From: CAYSCX01 sp964429575
Lineage (GTDB): Bacteria; Desulfobacterota; Binatia; Binatales; Binataceae
Direction: 5' to 3'
Assembly (NCBI GenBank): GCA_964429575.1
Contig: CAYSCX010000009.1
Location: 24,943-88,942 of the forward strand
DNA length: 64,000 nucleotides
In this document: one piece after another, positions 25,737-34,992 of the stretch
How positions within the stretch are numbered: the stretch's first letter is position 1
Layout of the letters: each line of letters opens with the position of its first letter
The notes under the pieces: generated by a model
What the model saw: only the letters and a program-made list of their open reading frames with translations
What the model was told of the DNA's origin: nothing
Databases searched by the model: none
Position numbers and translations under genes: made by a program

Positions 25737-26762
25737 TCAGGCGCCGCCGAATGTGACGATGACCTTGAGTGACTCGGGCTTTTGCGCCGTCGCGTACGCA
25801 TCGCCGATACGATCGAGCGGGAAGCGGTGCGTCACGAGTTCGGCGGCGTTGATCACGCCGCGCTCGACCAGCGCCAGCGCCTCGCGAGTCTCCTCGGGGC
25901 CGCACGAGTAGCTCGGCACCAGCCGCGTCTCATTGAAATAGAGATCGTACGGCTTCACTTCAAGGTCGTCGCCGGGCGGCGTCGCGGTGAACTGCACGAC
26001 GGTCGCGCCCTTGCCCGCGCACGCGATGCCGGTCGTGATTGCGCGCGTGGTGCCGGGTCCGACGATAACCACGTCGGCCATCGCGCCCTTGGTCGCGTCG
26101 CGCACCTGCTCGACGAGGTTGTCGCCCGATACGACGAGGCCTGCATCTGCGCCGATTTCTTTTGCTCGCTCTGCACGGCGCTCGAACAGGTCCGCGCCGA
26201 TAATCACTCCCGCGCCCATGTGTCTCGCAAGCTTGACGTGCAGCATTCCCATGATGCCGAGGCCGATGATCAGAATTGTCTCGCCGGACTTGAGCCCGGA
26301 ACGCTTCAACGACTTCACGACACACGCCGCCGGTTCGACGAGTACGCCATCGGCGTCGGCGACCGAATCTGGAAGCTTCAGCGTATCGCGCAAGTTTGAT
26401 GCGCTAACGGCGAAGTACTCCGCCATTCCACCCGGCGTTATCTTGGTCGCCCGCCAGGTCGGACATTGGACGTACTCGCCCCTGCGGCAGCAGGCACACT
26501 CGAAACACGGCGCGTGATGGTGCACGAAGACACGGTCGCCCGCGCGGAACTCGCGCACCGCTGCGCCCGCCTCCTCGACGATTCCAACCGGCTCGTGGCC
26601 AAGCACCAACGGCGCCTTCCGGCGGATGTACCAGGGCATGATGTCGCCGGAGCAGATGCCGCACGCGCGCGCGCGAACCAGTACTTCGTCGGGGCCGATT
26701 TCAGGGCGCGTGTCGTCCTCGATGCGGATGTCGCCGAAATCGTACAGGCGCGCGACTTTCAT
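25737..26762 (-). CDS. zinc-dependent medium-chain alcohol/polyol dehydrogenase
   Basis: The 341-residue MDR-superfamily enzyme has catalytic zinc ligands in CGICSGD and GHEPVG, and structural zinc cysteines CFECACCRRGEYVQC. A Rossmann NAD(P)-binding segment follows (ILIIGLGIMGMLHVKLARHMGAG). It is most similar in style to threonine, sorbitol or erythritol-type dehydrogenases, and the substrate is not determined. The ATG at 26762 starts MKVARLYDFGDIRIED; the upstream start at 26801 is weaker. It sits just before the cupin gene and is divergent from the Nudix gene. Confidence 0.88.
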   Translation of the reverse strand: MKVARLYDFGDIRIEDDTRPEIGPDEVLVRARACGICSGDIMPWYIRRKAPLVLGHEPVGIVEEAGAAVREFRAGDRVFVHHHAPCFECACCRRGEYVQCPTWRATKITPGGMAEYFAVSASNLRDTLKLPDSVADADGVLVEPAACVVKSLKRSGLKSGETILIIGLGIMGMLHVKLARHMGAGVIIGADLFERRAERAKEIGADAGLVVSGDNLVEQVRDATKGAMADVVIVGPGTTRAITTGIACAGKGATVVQFTATPPGDDLEVKPYDLYFNETRLVPSYSCGPEETREALALVERGVINAAELVTHRFPLDRIGDAYATAQKPESLKVIVTFGGA

Positions 26763-26856
26763 AATCACCGCAACTTTGTGGCCCGCGCCGGGGCTTGTCA
26801 ACCGAGCGTTCGCGAACTCATGTGTTTCACCGTTCAGCCTGTGTTATGCGTCGTGC

Positions 26857-27285
26857 ATGGCGCGGCCCGTGTGTCCTCCGATTGCCGCAGACGTGATCGC
26901 GGAAATCGGGGATCGAATCGTTCTCATCGCGCGTAAGAACTACCCGCACGGCTGGGCGATTCCCGGCGGGTTCGTCGATGTGGGTGAGGCGGTTGAGCGC
27001 GCCGCCGTGCGGGAACTGCGCGAGGAGACGTCGCTCGAGGTGGAAATTAGCGCGCTGCTCGGAATTTATTCGCGGCCCGGCCGCGACCCGCGCGGCCACA
27101 CCATCAGCGTCGTGTACATAGGGGCTGCGCGGGGAACCCCAAAGGCGGCTGATGACGCGAAAGAAATCGGACTGTTCGATCCGCGCGATCCGCCGTCGCC
27201 GCTCGCCTTCGACCACGCGGAAATAATCGCGGATTACGTGCGCTTCATTACGACCGGCGCGTTGCCCGCGCCGTGGCGGCGCTGA
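26857..27285 (+). CDS. Nudix hydrolase
   Basis: The 142-residue protein carries a complete Nudix box: GGFVDVGEAVERAAVREL followed by REETSLEV, with the catalytic glutamates present. Such enzymes hydrolyse nucleoside diphosphates linked to another group; the substrate here is not evident (ADP-ribose or NADH types possible). The ATG at 26857 begins MARPVCPP. The 3' end overlaps the end of the convergent endonuclease V gene by 38 bp. Confidence 0.9.
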   Translation: MARPVCPPIAADVIAEIGDRIVLIARKNYPHGWAIPGGFVDVGEAVERAAVRELREETSLEVEISALLGIYSRPGRDPRGHTISVVYIGAARGTPKAADDAKEIGLFDPRDPPSPLAFDHAEIIADYVRFITTGALPAPWRR

Positions 27286-27997
27286 GCCGCTCGCGCTTCA
27301 GTTTTTCTACGAGAATGTCCGCGAGCCGCGTCGGCTCAGGTACGCGATACTTCGTTACCGCGCAAAGCGCGAGTCGAATCGCGTCGCGAAATCCAACCCG
27401 ATACCCGGGCGACACATAGATCGGCCGTATGCCGTCGCGGGTCCTGAGCGCCGCACCGACACGCTCGCCCCGATCGATTAGCCATGCAAAACTGCCGGCG
27501 CGCTCGCGCAACTTCCCGTGCTCACCGATCAGCAGGGATTTGGCGCAGCCCACTGATGGAATGTCGAGCAGGTAGCCCAGGTGCGTTGCGAGACCGAAGC
27601 GGCGCGGGTGTGCGATGCCCTGGCCGTCGAACAGAATCAGGTCGGGGCGGTTGCGCAGCCGCCCGAACGCATCGAGCAGCACTGGACCTTCGCGAAACGT
27701 GAGCAGGCCGGGCACGTAGGGAAACGTGGTGCGCCGTATCGCGGTGGCGCACTCGACTACTTCCATCGACGGCGCACGCAAGATGACCACGGCGGCGAAG
27801 CATCGTCGCGTCCGTTTGTCGTAGGCGACGTCGGCGCCGGCGATCAGCTTTGGATTGCGCGGGACGCCCGAAAGCTTGATGCGCGCTGAAAGCCGCTTCT
27901 GAAGCGCGATGGCTTGCCTTGGCGTGAGGCGCCAGCGATGCCGCCTTGCGCGCGGCACCGTCGGCTTTGTCGGCCCGGCTGATTTGCGCCGCGCCAC
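27248..27997 (-). CDS. nfi: endonuclease V
   Basis: Endonuclease V nicks DNA one nucleotide 3' of deaminated bases such as hypoxanthine. The family signatures are the catalytic Asp in GADVAYD, PYVPGLLTFREGP with Tyr and Glu, and LFDGQGIAHPRRFGLATHLG. The CAKS segment is present too. A GTG at 27997, 7 bp after the aminotransferase stop, gives 249 residues; an upstream TTG at 28030 would overlap the aminotransferase. The basic N-terminal segment is longer than in E. coli. Convergent overlap with the Nudix gene is 38 bp. Confidence 0.92.
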   Translation of the reverse strand: MARRKSAGPTKPTVPRARRHRWRLTPRQAIALQKRLSARIKLSGVPRNPKLIAGADVAYDKRTRRCFAAVVILRAPSMEVVECATAIRRTTFPYVPGLLTFREGPVLLDAFGRLRNRPDLILFDGQGIAHPRRFGLATHLGYLLDIPSVGCAKSLLIGEHGKLRERAGSFAWLIDRGERVGAALRTRDGIRPIYVSPGYRVGFRDAIRLALCAVTKYRVPEPTRLADILVEKLKRERLSAATARATRRS

Positions 27998-28004
27998 CGC
28001 GCGT

Positions 28005-29207
28005 TTACTTCCGGAGTTTCGCCACCGCAAGCTCGATTCGATCGAAGGCCTCGGTCAGATTTTCGCGCGAAGTCGCGTACGAAAGCCGCAGGTGTTCCGG
28101 CGCGCCGAAGTCGTTGCCTCCGACGGTTGAGACCTTCGCTTCTTCGAGCAGGAAATTCGCCAGCGAGTCGCCGTCCACGATCTCTTGGCCGTTGAAGCTC
28201 GAGCCGAGCAGCTCCGAGACATTCGGAAACGCATAGAACGCACCCGGCGGCACATTCGGCAGTTTGAATCCGGGAATTCTGCGGAGCCGCCCGACCACCA
28301 GTTCGCGCCGCGCGCGAAATTCCTCGGCCATCGCCTTCACTTCGTCTTGCGGACCGGTGAGCGCCTCGATTGCGGCCGCTTGAGTGATCGAATTCGGACT
28401 GCCGCTGTTCTGACTTTGCAGCCGCGAAGTTGCCGCGATTACTTCCGTTGGCCCCGCCGCGAATCCAATCCGCCATCCGGTCATCGCATAGGTCTTGGAT
28501 AGCGAATTGAAGATGATGCCTCGCTGCTTCAGGCGCGGCTCAATTTGGAAAATGTGCGGCGCGGGCCCGTCGTACACGATGTGCTCGTATACGTCGTCGG
28601 ACATCACCCAGATGCCCGCGTCAAGAAGGATTCGCGCGAGTTCCGTCAGATGGCCGGCGCGGTATACGGCGCCGGTCGGGTTCGACGGCGAATTGAGCAT
28701 AATTCCGCGCGTGCGCGAGTTGATCGCACTCTTGAGCAAGTCGGGCGTCAGCAGGAAGCCGTTGCTCTCCGGGCATCGCACGAGCTTCGGTTTCGCGCCT
28801 GACAGCTCGACCATTGCGGAGAAGCTCACCCATGCGGGCGTGGGGATGATCACTTCGTCGCCTTCGTCGAACAGCGTGGCGATTACATTCGCCTCGGCTT
28901 GTTTGCATCCGGCGCACGCGATTATTTCGCTCGCTTCGTAGTCGAGCTGGTTGTCGCGCTTGAGCTTGGCGCGAATCGCCTGCTTGAGTTCGGGAATTCC
29001 CGAGACTGCGGTGTACTTGGTGCGGCCCGCGGCGAGCGCCCTGCACGCGGCTTCCTTGATTCGCTCCGGCGTGTCGAAATCCGGCTCGCCCGCATCGAGC
29101 GAGATGACGTCGATTCCCGCCGCCCTCAGTTCCTTGGCGCGCTCGTCGGCGGCCATCGTGGCTGACGGTTTGAGCGCCGCCACCTTGCGATTGAGCTTGA
29201 TTGTCAT
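28005..29207 (-). CDS. PLP-dependent aspartate aminotransferase family protein
   Basis: The 400-residue class I fold-type aminotransferase resembles AspC-type enzymes (aspartate aminotransferase or prephenate-aspartate aminotransferase). Visible are the dimer and substrate region DAGEPDFDTPE, NSPSNPTGAVY, the DDVYEHIVYDG segment and the PLP lysine in SLSKTYAMTGWRIGF. The ATG at 29207 begins MTIKLNRKVAALKPSATMA, typical of this group. Its end lies just before endonuclease V. Confidence 0.93.
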   Translation of the reverse strand: MTIKLNRKVAALKPSATMAADERAKELRAAGIDVISLDAGEPDFDTPERIKEAACRALAAGRTKYTAVSGIPELKQAIRAKLKRDNQLDYEASEIIACAGCKQAEANVIATLFDEGDEVIIPTPAWVSFSAMVELSGAKPKLVRCPESNGFLLTPDLLKSAINSRTRGIMLNSPSNPTGAVYRAGHLTELARILLDAGIWVMSDDVYEHIVYDGPAPHIFQIEPRLKQRGIIFNSLSKTYAMTGWRIGFAAGPTEVIAATSRLQSQNSGSPNSITQAAAIEALTGPQDEVKAMAEEFRARRELVVGRLRRIPGFKLPNVPPGAFYAFPNVSELLGSSFNGQEIVDGDSLANFLLEEAKVSTVGGNDFGAPEHLRLSYATSRENLTEAFDRIELAVAKLRK

Positions 29208-29310
29208 GTCAGTACAGCGGCGCATTGGCTGAAGGCCGTAGCGATCCAGCGCAAAATTCTATCCGCGCGCGTCGCGCCACGAAAGCGCTGCGCGCGTGCA
29301 GTCCACAGAT

Positions 29311-29826
29311 TCAGCTGATCCCGAGTTTCGCGCGCAGCCGGTCCATCACCGGCTCGGGCACCAAATCGGGAATGCGCTGGCCGTGTCCGGCGACCTCTTT
29401 GATGAGGCGCGACGCTGAAAAGAAAAGCTTGGGGTTGGCGAACAGGAAGACCGTTTCGACGCTCGGCTTCATCTGCTTGTTCATCGCGGCCATCTGAAGC
29501 TCGTAGTCGAAGTCGGTAACCGCGCGCAGGCTCCGGATGATCACCTTGGCGCCGATGCGTTCCGCATAATCGACCGACAGACCGCTGAACTTGTCAACCC
29601 GCGCGCGCGGCTCCAGGTCGCGAATGACTTCGCGGATCATCTCGACGCGCTCGTCGGCGCTGAACAGCGCGGTGTCCTTATGCGGGTTGTACGCGACCGC
29701 CACAATCACCTCGTTGAAAATCTGCACGCTGCGCCGGATGACATCGAGGTGGCCGTTGTGAATCGGGTCGAAGGTGCCGGTATAGATCCCGACCAGCGCC
29801 GAATTGTCTTTCTGCCTTCCCGGCAT
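29311..29826 (-). CDS. coaD: phosphopantetheine adenylyltransferase
   Basis: CoaD adenylates 4'-phosphopantetheine to dephospho-CoA. The 171-residue protein has the nucleotidyltransferase signature GTFDPIHNGH and the C-terminal SASRLIKEVAGHG (SSxxVR-type) region, both standard. The product starts with a short polar extension before YTGTFDP. It lies 13 bp downstream of rsmD on the same strand. This rsmD-coaD pairing is very common. Confidence 0.96.
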   Translation of the reverse strand: MPGRQKDNSALVGIYTGTFDPIHNGHLDVIRRSVQIFNEVIVAVAYNPHKDTALFSADERVEMIREVIRDLEPRARVDKFSGLSVDYAERIGAKVIIRSLRAVTDFDYELQMAAMNKQMKPSVETVFLFANPKLFFSASRLIKEVAGHGQRIPDLVPEPVMDRLRAKLGIS

Positions 29827-29839
29827 TGCGATTTTCCCG

Positions 29840-30421
29840 TCATTCCTCGCTCGGCGCTGCGCCTGCGCGCCGGTAAAAGGCGATGCGATGATCGCCTATG
29901 GTTGCCACGTTTGCCAGCGTGAGCGGGGGCGCCGCCTCGGGCGGTCCCGGCGCGCGGCGCGATTGCTCGACCACGACGTAGCCTCCGGGCGCGGCCAAGT
30001 CGCCGCCAGCCAGAGCCGCAACAACGTCCGCGCTCAGATCGTTCTTGTAGGGCGCATCGACGAATATCAGGTCGAATTGCTCGCCCGACTCTGAAAGCTG
30101 CGCCAGCGCGCGGCGCATTTCGACGACCATCACCCGCGCCTTCTCAGCCGCATCGACGTTCTGCAGATTTTTCTGGATCGCCGCGGCGGCCGCGCGCGAT
30201 GAATCGACGAACGTGACATGCGCGGCGCCTCGCGAGAGCGCTTCGAGTCCGAGCGATCCGCTGCCCGCGAAGACGTCGAGTACCCGCGCGCCGTCCAAAT
30301 CGATGCGCACTGCGAGCCGTGAGAAGATCGATTCGCGTGCGCGCGCGGAGGTTGGCCGCGTCGCAAGACCGCGCGGTGCGGCCAGCCGCCGGCCGTGCGC
30401 CTTACCCGCTATCACTCGCAT
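29840..30421 (-). CDS. rsmD: 16S rRNA (guanine966-N2)-methyltransferase
   Basis: RsmD methylates G966 of 16S rRNA. The 193-residue protein begins MRVIAGKAHGRRL, has RPTSARARESIFSRL, the SAM site VLDVFAGSGSLGLEALSRGA and the catalytic FVDAPYK (a DPPY variant with Ala). The ATG at 30421 is preferred over 30499, since the extra upstream residues lack family similarity. Divergent from nuoE with a 190-bp spacer that must hold the Nuo operon promoter. Confidence 0.93.
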   Translation of the reverse strand: MRVIAGKAHGRRLAAPRGLATRPTSARARESIFSRLAVRIDLDGARVLDVFAGSGSLGLEALSRGAAHVTFVDSSRAAAAAIQKNLQNVDAAEKARVMVVEMRRALAQLSESGEQFDLIFVDAPYKNDLSADVVAALAGGDLAAPGGYVVVEQSRRAPGPPEAAPPLTLANVATIGDHRIAFYRRAGAAPSEE

Positions 30422-30610
30422 TGCTCTCGCTCTCGCGCCGTAAAACTCAGGGGACGATAGATAACTTGATCGGCCTCGACCCGCAAGGCGAGCGTACAAT
30501 CGCGGATGCGCCGGTTGCTTCTCTGGATCAATTCAGGAATTTTAGCTAGGCAACATAAGATTTCTGAACTTGCAATCAACCTGATCTGAAGCATTTGTTA
30601 TAGCGCAAGC

Positions 30611-31111
30611 ATGTCCGGCGGGGGTGAACTGACCTTTTCGGAGCAAGCGCTCAAGGAGTACCGCGAACTCCTCGGCCACTATCCGACTCGCCAGGCGGCG
30701 TTGCTGCCGGCGCTTTGGATAGCGCAGCGCGAGTTCGGCTGGCTCTCCGACGATGCGCAGATGTGCGTGGCGCGGCTGATGGAACTTCCGCCCGCACATG
30801 TACGCGCGGTGGTGTCGTTCTACACGATGTTCCACCGCAAGCCGGTTGGAAAATTCTTCCTCGAGGTGTGCACGAACCTGTCGTGCCGGCTCCGCGGCGC
30901 GGATCGTATCCTGGAATGCATCAAGCGCAAGCTCGCCATCGAAGTGGGACAGACGACCGCGGACGGCAAGTTCACGCTCGCGACCGCCGAGTGCCTCGCG
31001 TCATGCGCGACCGCGCCGATGCTGCAATTGAACCAGGAGGGCTACCACGAGAACCTGACCGAGGAGAGCATACTCCGGCTGATCGACGAGCTTTCCGCAC
31101 GTGGCGATTGA
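30611..31111 (+). CDS. nuoE: NADH dehydrogenase subunit E (2Fe-2S)
   Basis: NuoE is the 24-kDa thioredoxin-like subunit of complex I and carries the N1a cluster. The four ligands are C87, C92, C128 and C132 (EVCTNLSC and ECLASC). The helical N-terminus AALLPALWIAQREFGWL is typical. It is the first gene of the operon and overlaps nuoH by 11 bp. The usual neighbours nuoF and nuoG are not present between nuoE and nuoH, so this is a rearranged operon. Confidence 0.94.
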   Translation: MSGGGELTFSEQALKEYRELLGHYPTRQAALLPALWIAQREFGWLSDDAQMCVARLMELPPAHVRAVVSFYTMFHRKPVGKFFLEVCTNLSCRLRGADRILECIKRKLAIEVGQTTADGKFTLATAECLASCATAPMLQLNQEGYHENLTEESILRLIDELSARGD

Positions 31112-32216
31112 CTTCGTAGTCTACGCGATATTCGCGGTGGTGATGCTGCTGGTGGGGCTGCATCTCGCGCTGTTTCTTCTCTATTTCGAACGTAAGGGAA
31201 GCGCGCTCATCCATGATCGAGTCGGCGCCAATCGCGCCGCGATATTCGGCGTCGGCAAGCGGATGGGGATGCCCAACCTCGGGATTGTCAACACGCTGCT
31301 CGCCGATCCCATCAAGATGTTCACCAAGGAGGATTTCGTCCCCGATGGCGCGGACAAGTTCCTCCATGCGCTCGCGCCCTTCATCGCGCTGTTCCCGGTG
31401 CTGGTCACCTTTGTGGTGATTCCGTTCGGCGACACGATCGATATTGCCGGCCGCACTTACGAGTTGCAGGCGGCGAATCTGAACGTCGCCGTCCTCTACG
31501 TGCTCGCGACCATCGGTGTCGGCGTGTACGGAGTCGCGCTCGGTGGGTGGGCGTCGAACAACCGTTGGTCGCTGCTCGGAGGCATTCGCGCGAGCGCGCA
31601 GATGATCTCGTACGAGATCGCGCTCGGCCTCGCGATCATCTCGATGGTGATGACCTACGGAACGCTCAACCTGCAGGAAATCGTCCGCATGCAGGGCGGC
31701 ACTTGGCTCGGCGTGATCCCACGCTGGGGCATCTTGATCCAGCCGCTCGCGTTCGTGCTGCTGCTTACCGCAGGCGTCGCCGAATCCAAGCGCGTGCCGT
31801 TCGACCTGCCCGAGAGCGAGTCCGAACTCATTCTCGGCTACTTCACCGAATATTCGGGCGGCAAGCAGGCGACCTTCATGCTGACCGACCTCGCGGAGCA
31901 GGCGCTGGTCGCGATGCTACTCGTCACGTTTTTTCTGGGTGGGTGGCAGCTGCCCTATCTCTATCGCGGCGGATTCGTGCTGCCCGGCGGTTTTCACATC
32001 GCCGTGGGCGGGCTCGCCGTCTCGATCCTCGGTATCATTGCGTTCCTCGTGAAGACCGTCGCTGTCTGCGCCTTTCTCGGGCTGGTCCGCTGGACGCTGC
32101 CTCGATTCCGCTATGACCAGCTCATGCGGCTTGGATGGAAGGGCCTTGTTCCGCTCGGACTCCTCAACGTAGTCGTGACCGCCTACCTGGTCGTGGCCTT
32201 CGGAAGCGCCCAGTGA
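31101..32216 (+). CDS. nuoH: NADH dehydrogenase subunit H
   Basis: NuoH (ND1) is the membrane subunit at the quinone-binding junction of complex I. The 371-residue protein has about eight transmembrane helices and conserved loops: FERKGSALIHDRVGANR, SYEIALGLAI, and AESKRVPFDLPESESELILGY followed by TEYSG. The start is a GTG at 31101 inside the end of nuoE. The TGATG stop/start overlap with nuoJ suggests coupling. Confidence 0.96.
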   Translation: MAIDFVVYAIFAVVMLLVGLHLALFLLYFERKGSALIHDRVGANRAAIFGVGKRMGMPNLGIVNTLLADPIKMFTKEDFVPDGADKFLHALAPFIALFPVLVTFVVIPFGDTIDIAGRTYELQAANLNVAVLYVLATIGVGVYGVALGGWASNNRWSLLGGIRASAQMISYEIALGLAIISMVMTYGTLNLQEIVRMQGGTWLGVIPRWGILIQPLAFVLLLTAGVAESKRVPFDLPESESELILGYFTEYSGGKQATFMLTDLAEQALVAMLLVTFFLGGWQLPYLYRGGFVLPGGFHIAVGGLAVSILGIIAFLVKTVAVCAFLGLVRWTLPRFRYDQLMRLGWKGLVPLGLLNVVVTAYLVVAFGSAQ

Positions 32217-32767
32217 TGCCGGCCTGGCTGTTCGTATTCTTCGGAGCGCTCGCCATCGTCGCGGCGCTCGGCGTCATCGTGCAGCGCAACCCGGTGCACT
32301 GCCTGCTGTCGCTCGTGCTGACCCTGCTCGTCATCGCGGTGCTGTTCATCGCGGAGGGCGCCGTCGTGGTCGGGTTCCTGCAGGCGATCATCTACGCTGG
32401 CGCGATAATGGTCATCTTTCTGTTCGTGGTGTGGCTGCTCAATATTCCCGGGACCCCCGCCCCGGGCGGGCAACTGGCGCCAAAGTTCATCGGCGCGATC
32501 GCGGCATCGGCTCTTGTTTCGATGCTGTTCGCGTTTTTCTCCGAGCCCGAAACGGCGGTGCGCGCGGGCGCGATGGCCGCTGACTACGGCTCGATTTCGA
32601 GTCTCGCCAGGGTGCTGTTCGCCGACTACCTGATCGCCTTCGAAGTAACTTCGGTGTTGTTGCTTGCGGCGGTGGTTGGAGCAGTCGCGCTCGCACGGCC
32701 GCCGAAGAACCTGGATGTGAAGCGCGACGCTGAGGAGCCGCGGCGCGATGAGGCAGCGGCAGGGTGA
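32216..32767 (+). CDS. nuoJ: NADH dehydrogenase subunit J
   Basis: NuoJ (ND6) is a small membrane subunit of complex I. The 183-residue protein begins MPAWLFVFFGALAIVAALGV, contains the conserved NPVHCLLSLVLTLL and the pi-bulge-type helix GFLQAIIYAGAIMVIFLFVV, and ends in a charged tail. It starts at the ATG overlapping the nuoH stop (TGATG), and its stop overlaps nuoK (GTGA). Confidence 0.95.
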   Translation: MPAWLFVFFGALAIVAALGVIVQRNPVHCLLSLVLTLLVIAVLFIAEGAVVVGFLQAIIYAGAIMVIFLFVVWLLNIPGTPAPGGQLAPKFIGAIAASALVSMLFAFFSEPETAVRAGAMAADYGSISSLARVLFADYLIAFEVTSVLLLAAVVGAVALARPPKNLDVKRDAEEPRRDEAAAG

Positions 32768-33066
32768 TCTCGCTCAATTACATGATGATGCTCTCCGGAG
32801 CGCTGTTTTCGATCGGCGTCGCGGGTGTCCTGCTGCGCCGCAACGTGCTCGTGATGTTCATGTCGATCGAATTGATGCTCAACGCGGTCAACCTTGCGTT
32901 CGTTTCGCTCGGTAACCGGCTCGGCACGATGGACGGGCAGGTGATCGTGTTCTTTGTGATGACAGTGGCGGCCGCCGAGGCTGCCGTGGGCCTCGCGATC
33001 ATCATCTCGATTTTCCGCGACCGCGAATCCGTCAACGTCGACGACTTCACGCTGCTCAAGTGGTGA
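32764..33066 (+). CDS. nuoK: NADH dehydrogenase subunit K
   Basis: NuoK (ND4L), 100 residues, has three transmembrane helices. Conserved glutamates are visible in FMSIELMLNAVNL and AAAEAAVGLAI. The start is GTG at 32764 in a GTGA overlap with nuoJ; length and hydrophobic pattern match the family closely. Confidence 0.96.
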   Translation: MISLNYMMMLSGALFSIGVAGVLLRRNVLVMFMSIELMLNAVNLAFVSLGNRLGTMDGQVIVFFVMTVAAAEAAVGLAIIISIFRDRESVNVDDFTLLKW

Positions 33067-33069
33067 TGC

Positions 33070-34992
33070 ATGACGGTTGAGTTCCCGGCGCTCGCGCTGA
33101 TCCTCGCGTTCCCCGCGCTCGGCGTGCTTTTCAATCTCTTCCTGGGGCCGCGCTACGGCCGCCGCTCCGTGAACCTGGTCGGTCCCGGCGTGATGTTCGC
33201 CGCATTCGCGGTGGCTGCGTGGTCGTTCCTCGAGTTGATGTCGATGGTGCCGGGCAGCGCGCTTGCGGTCACGTTGTGGCGCTGGATTGCGGCCGGCAAC
33301 TTCCACGCCGACATCGGGCTCAAGCTCGACGCGCTCTCTGCCTTGATGGTGATGGTCGTGACCGGCGTCGGCGCCCTCATCCACCTATATTCCGTCGGCT
33401 ACATGGAGCACGACGAGGAGGTCGCGCGATACTTCACTTATTTGAACCTGTTCGCCTTCTCGATGTTGGTGTTGGTGCTCGCGGACAACCTGTTGCTGAT
33501 GTTCGTCGGCTGGGAAGGCGTGGGACTGTGCTCGTATCTGTTGATCGGGTTTTGGTACACCAACCGCCAGTTCGCCTACAACGGACGCAAGGCGTTCGTT
33601 GTCAATCGCGTCGGCGACGCCGGTTTCATGCTCGGCATCTTCACAATTGTCGCGGCCCTGGCGCATGAGGGCATATGGACGCTCGAGTTCTCGCAGCTCC
33701 AAACGCACGCGCAGCTGATTTCACCTGTGATGGCGACCGCCGCTTGCCTGCTGCTGCTCGTCGGCGCCACCGGCAAGTCCGCGCAGATTCCGCTTTATGT
33801 GTGGCTGCCCGACGCGATGGTCGGTCCGACTCCCGTGAGCGCGCTGATTCACGCCGCCACGATGGTTACCGCAGGCGTGTACATGATCGCGCGGCTCCAC
33901 TTCCTGTACGAGCTGGCGCCGGTCGCCATGGAAGTGGTCGGCACCGTCGGCGCGGTGACGGCGCTCTACGCCGCCGCCATCGCCATCGTGCAACCCGACA
34001 TCAAGCGCGTACTCGCATACTCGACGATCAGCCAGCTCGGCTACATGTTCCTCGGCGTCGGCGTCGGCGCGTTCGGGGCGGGCATTTTTCACCTCATGAC
34101 GCACGCGTTCTTCAAGGGGCTGCTGTTTCTGTGCTCCGGCTCGGTCATTCATGCGCTCGCGGGTGAGCAGGACATGAACAAGATGGGCGCGCTCAGAAAG
34201 AAGCTGCCCATCACGTTCGCGACGATGCTGACCGCGGCCTTTGCGATCACCGCAGTGCCCGGATTCTCCGGCTATTTCTCCAAAGACCTGATTCTCGAAT
34301 CGGCATTCACTTCCGGCCACGTATGGCTCTGGCTGCTTGGCGTGATCGCAGCGGGCTTCACGGCGTTCTACATGTTCCGCCTCATCTTTATGACCTTCTA
34401 CGGCAACTCGCGCGTTGAGGCGGACAAGCTGCCTCACCTTCACGAGTCGCCGCCAGTGATGACCATTCCGCTTATCATTCTCGCGATGCTCGCTGCGCTG
34501 GGCGGATGGATCGGACTTCCGCAGGGGTTCTTGTGGGGCGACGCGATCGGGCGCTTCCTCGCGCCGGTCGTTGGAGAGTTTGTGCCGGCGTTTCACGCGA
34601 GCACCGCGATGTTGTCGATGGCCGCGACCGGCGCTGGCGCACTTGGAATCGCGCTCGCGTGGCTCTGTTACATCCGCGCACCCGGGCTTCCGGGCTGGAT
34701 CGCGGCGCACGCCCGCGCCGGCTATCAGTTGCTGCTGCACAAGTTCTACATCGACGAGCTTTACGATCTCCTCGTCACGCGCCCGCTCTTTTTCGTGTCG
34801 ACCAGGGTGCTCGGCCGCGCCGTCGATACTTTCGCGATCGACGGGATGGTCAACGGTGCCGGTCTCGCGGTCGAGTCCACCGGGCGGCTCGCGCGCCGCG
34901 TTGAGTCGGGTAACGTTCAGCATTACGCGTTGCTCTACCTGTTCGGCGCTCTTGGAATCGCGGCCTACTACCTCTACCGGGTGCTCGCGTGA
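33070..34992 (+). CDS. nuoL: NADH dehydrogenase subunit L
   Basis: NuoL (ND5) is the distal antiporter-like, proton-pumping subunit. The 640-residue protein has the conserved GWEGVGLCSYLLIGFW (Glu of TM5), PLYVWLPDAMVGPTPVSALI, TMVTAGVYMIARL and FSKDLILE elements. It has about 14-16 helices, including the long lateral helix HL near the C-terminus. It starts 3 bp after nuoK and overlaps nuoM. Confidence 0.96.
   Translation: MTVEFPALALILAFPALGVLFNLFLGPRYGRRSVNLVGPGVMFAAFAVAAWSFLELMSMVPGSALAVTLWRWIAAGNFHADIGLKLDALSALMVMVVTGVGALIHLYSVGYMEHDEEVARYFTYLNLFAFSMLVLVLADNLLLMFVGWEGVGLCSYLLIGFWYTNRQFAYNGRKAFVVNRVGDAGFMLGIFTIVAALAHEGIWTLEFSQLQTHAQLISPVMATAACLLLLVGATGKSAQIPLYVWLPDAMVGPTPVSALIHAATMVTAGVYMIARLHFLYELAPVAMEVVGTVGAVTALYAAAIAIVQPDIKRVLAYSTISQLGYMFLGVGVGAFGAGIFHLMTHAFFKGLLFLCSGSVIHALAGEQDMNKMGALRKKLPITFATMLTAAFAITAVPGFSGYFSKDLILESAFTSGHVWLWLLGVIAAGFTAFYMFRLIFMTFYGNSRVEADKLPHLHESPPVMTIPLIILAMLAALGGWIGLPQGFLWGDAIGRFLAPVVGEFVPAFHASTAMLSMAATGAGALGIALAWLCYIRAPGLPGWIAAHARAGYQLLLHKFYIDELYDLLVTRPLFFVSTRVLGRAVDTFAIDGMVNGAGLAVESTGRLARRVESGNVQHYALLYLFGALGIAAYYLYRVLA

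Noticed and set aside
33721..34923. 400-residue open frame opposite nuoL
   Set aside because: Arg/His/Glu-rich, no family motif, fully antisense to an obvious nuoL; a typical shadow frame in high-GC coding DNA.
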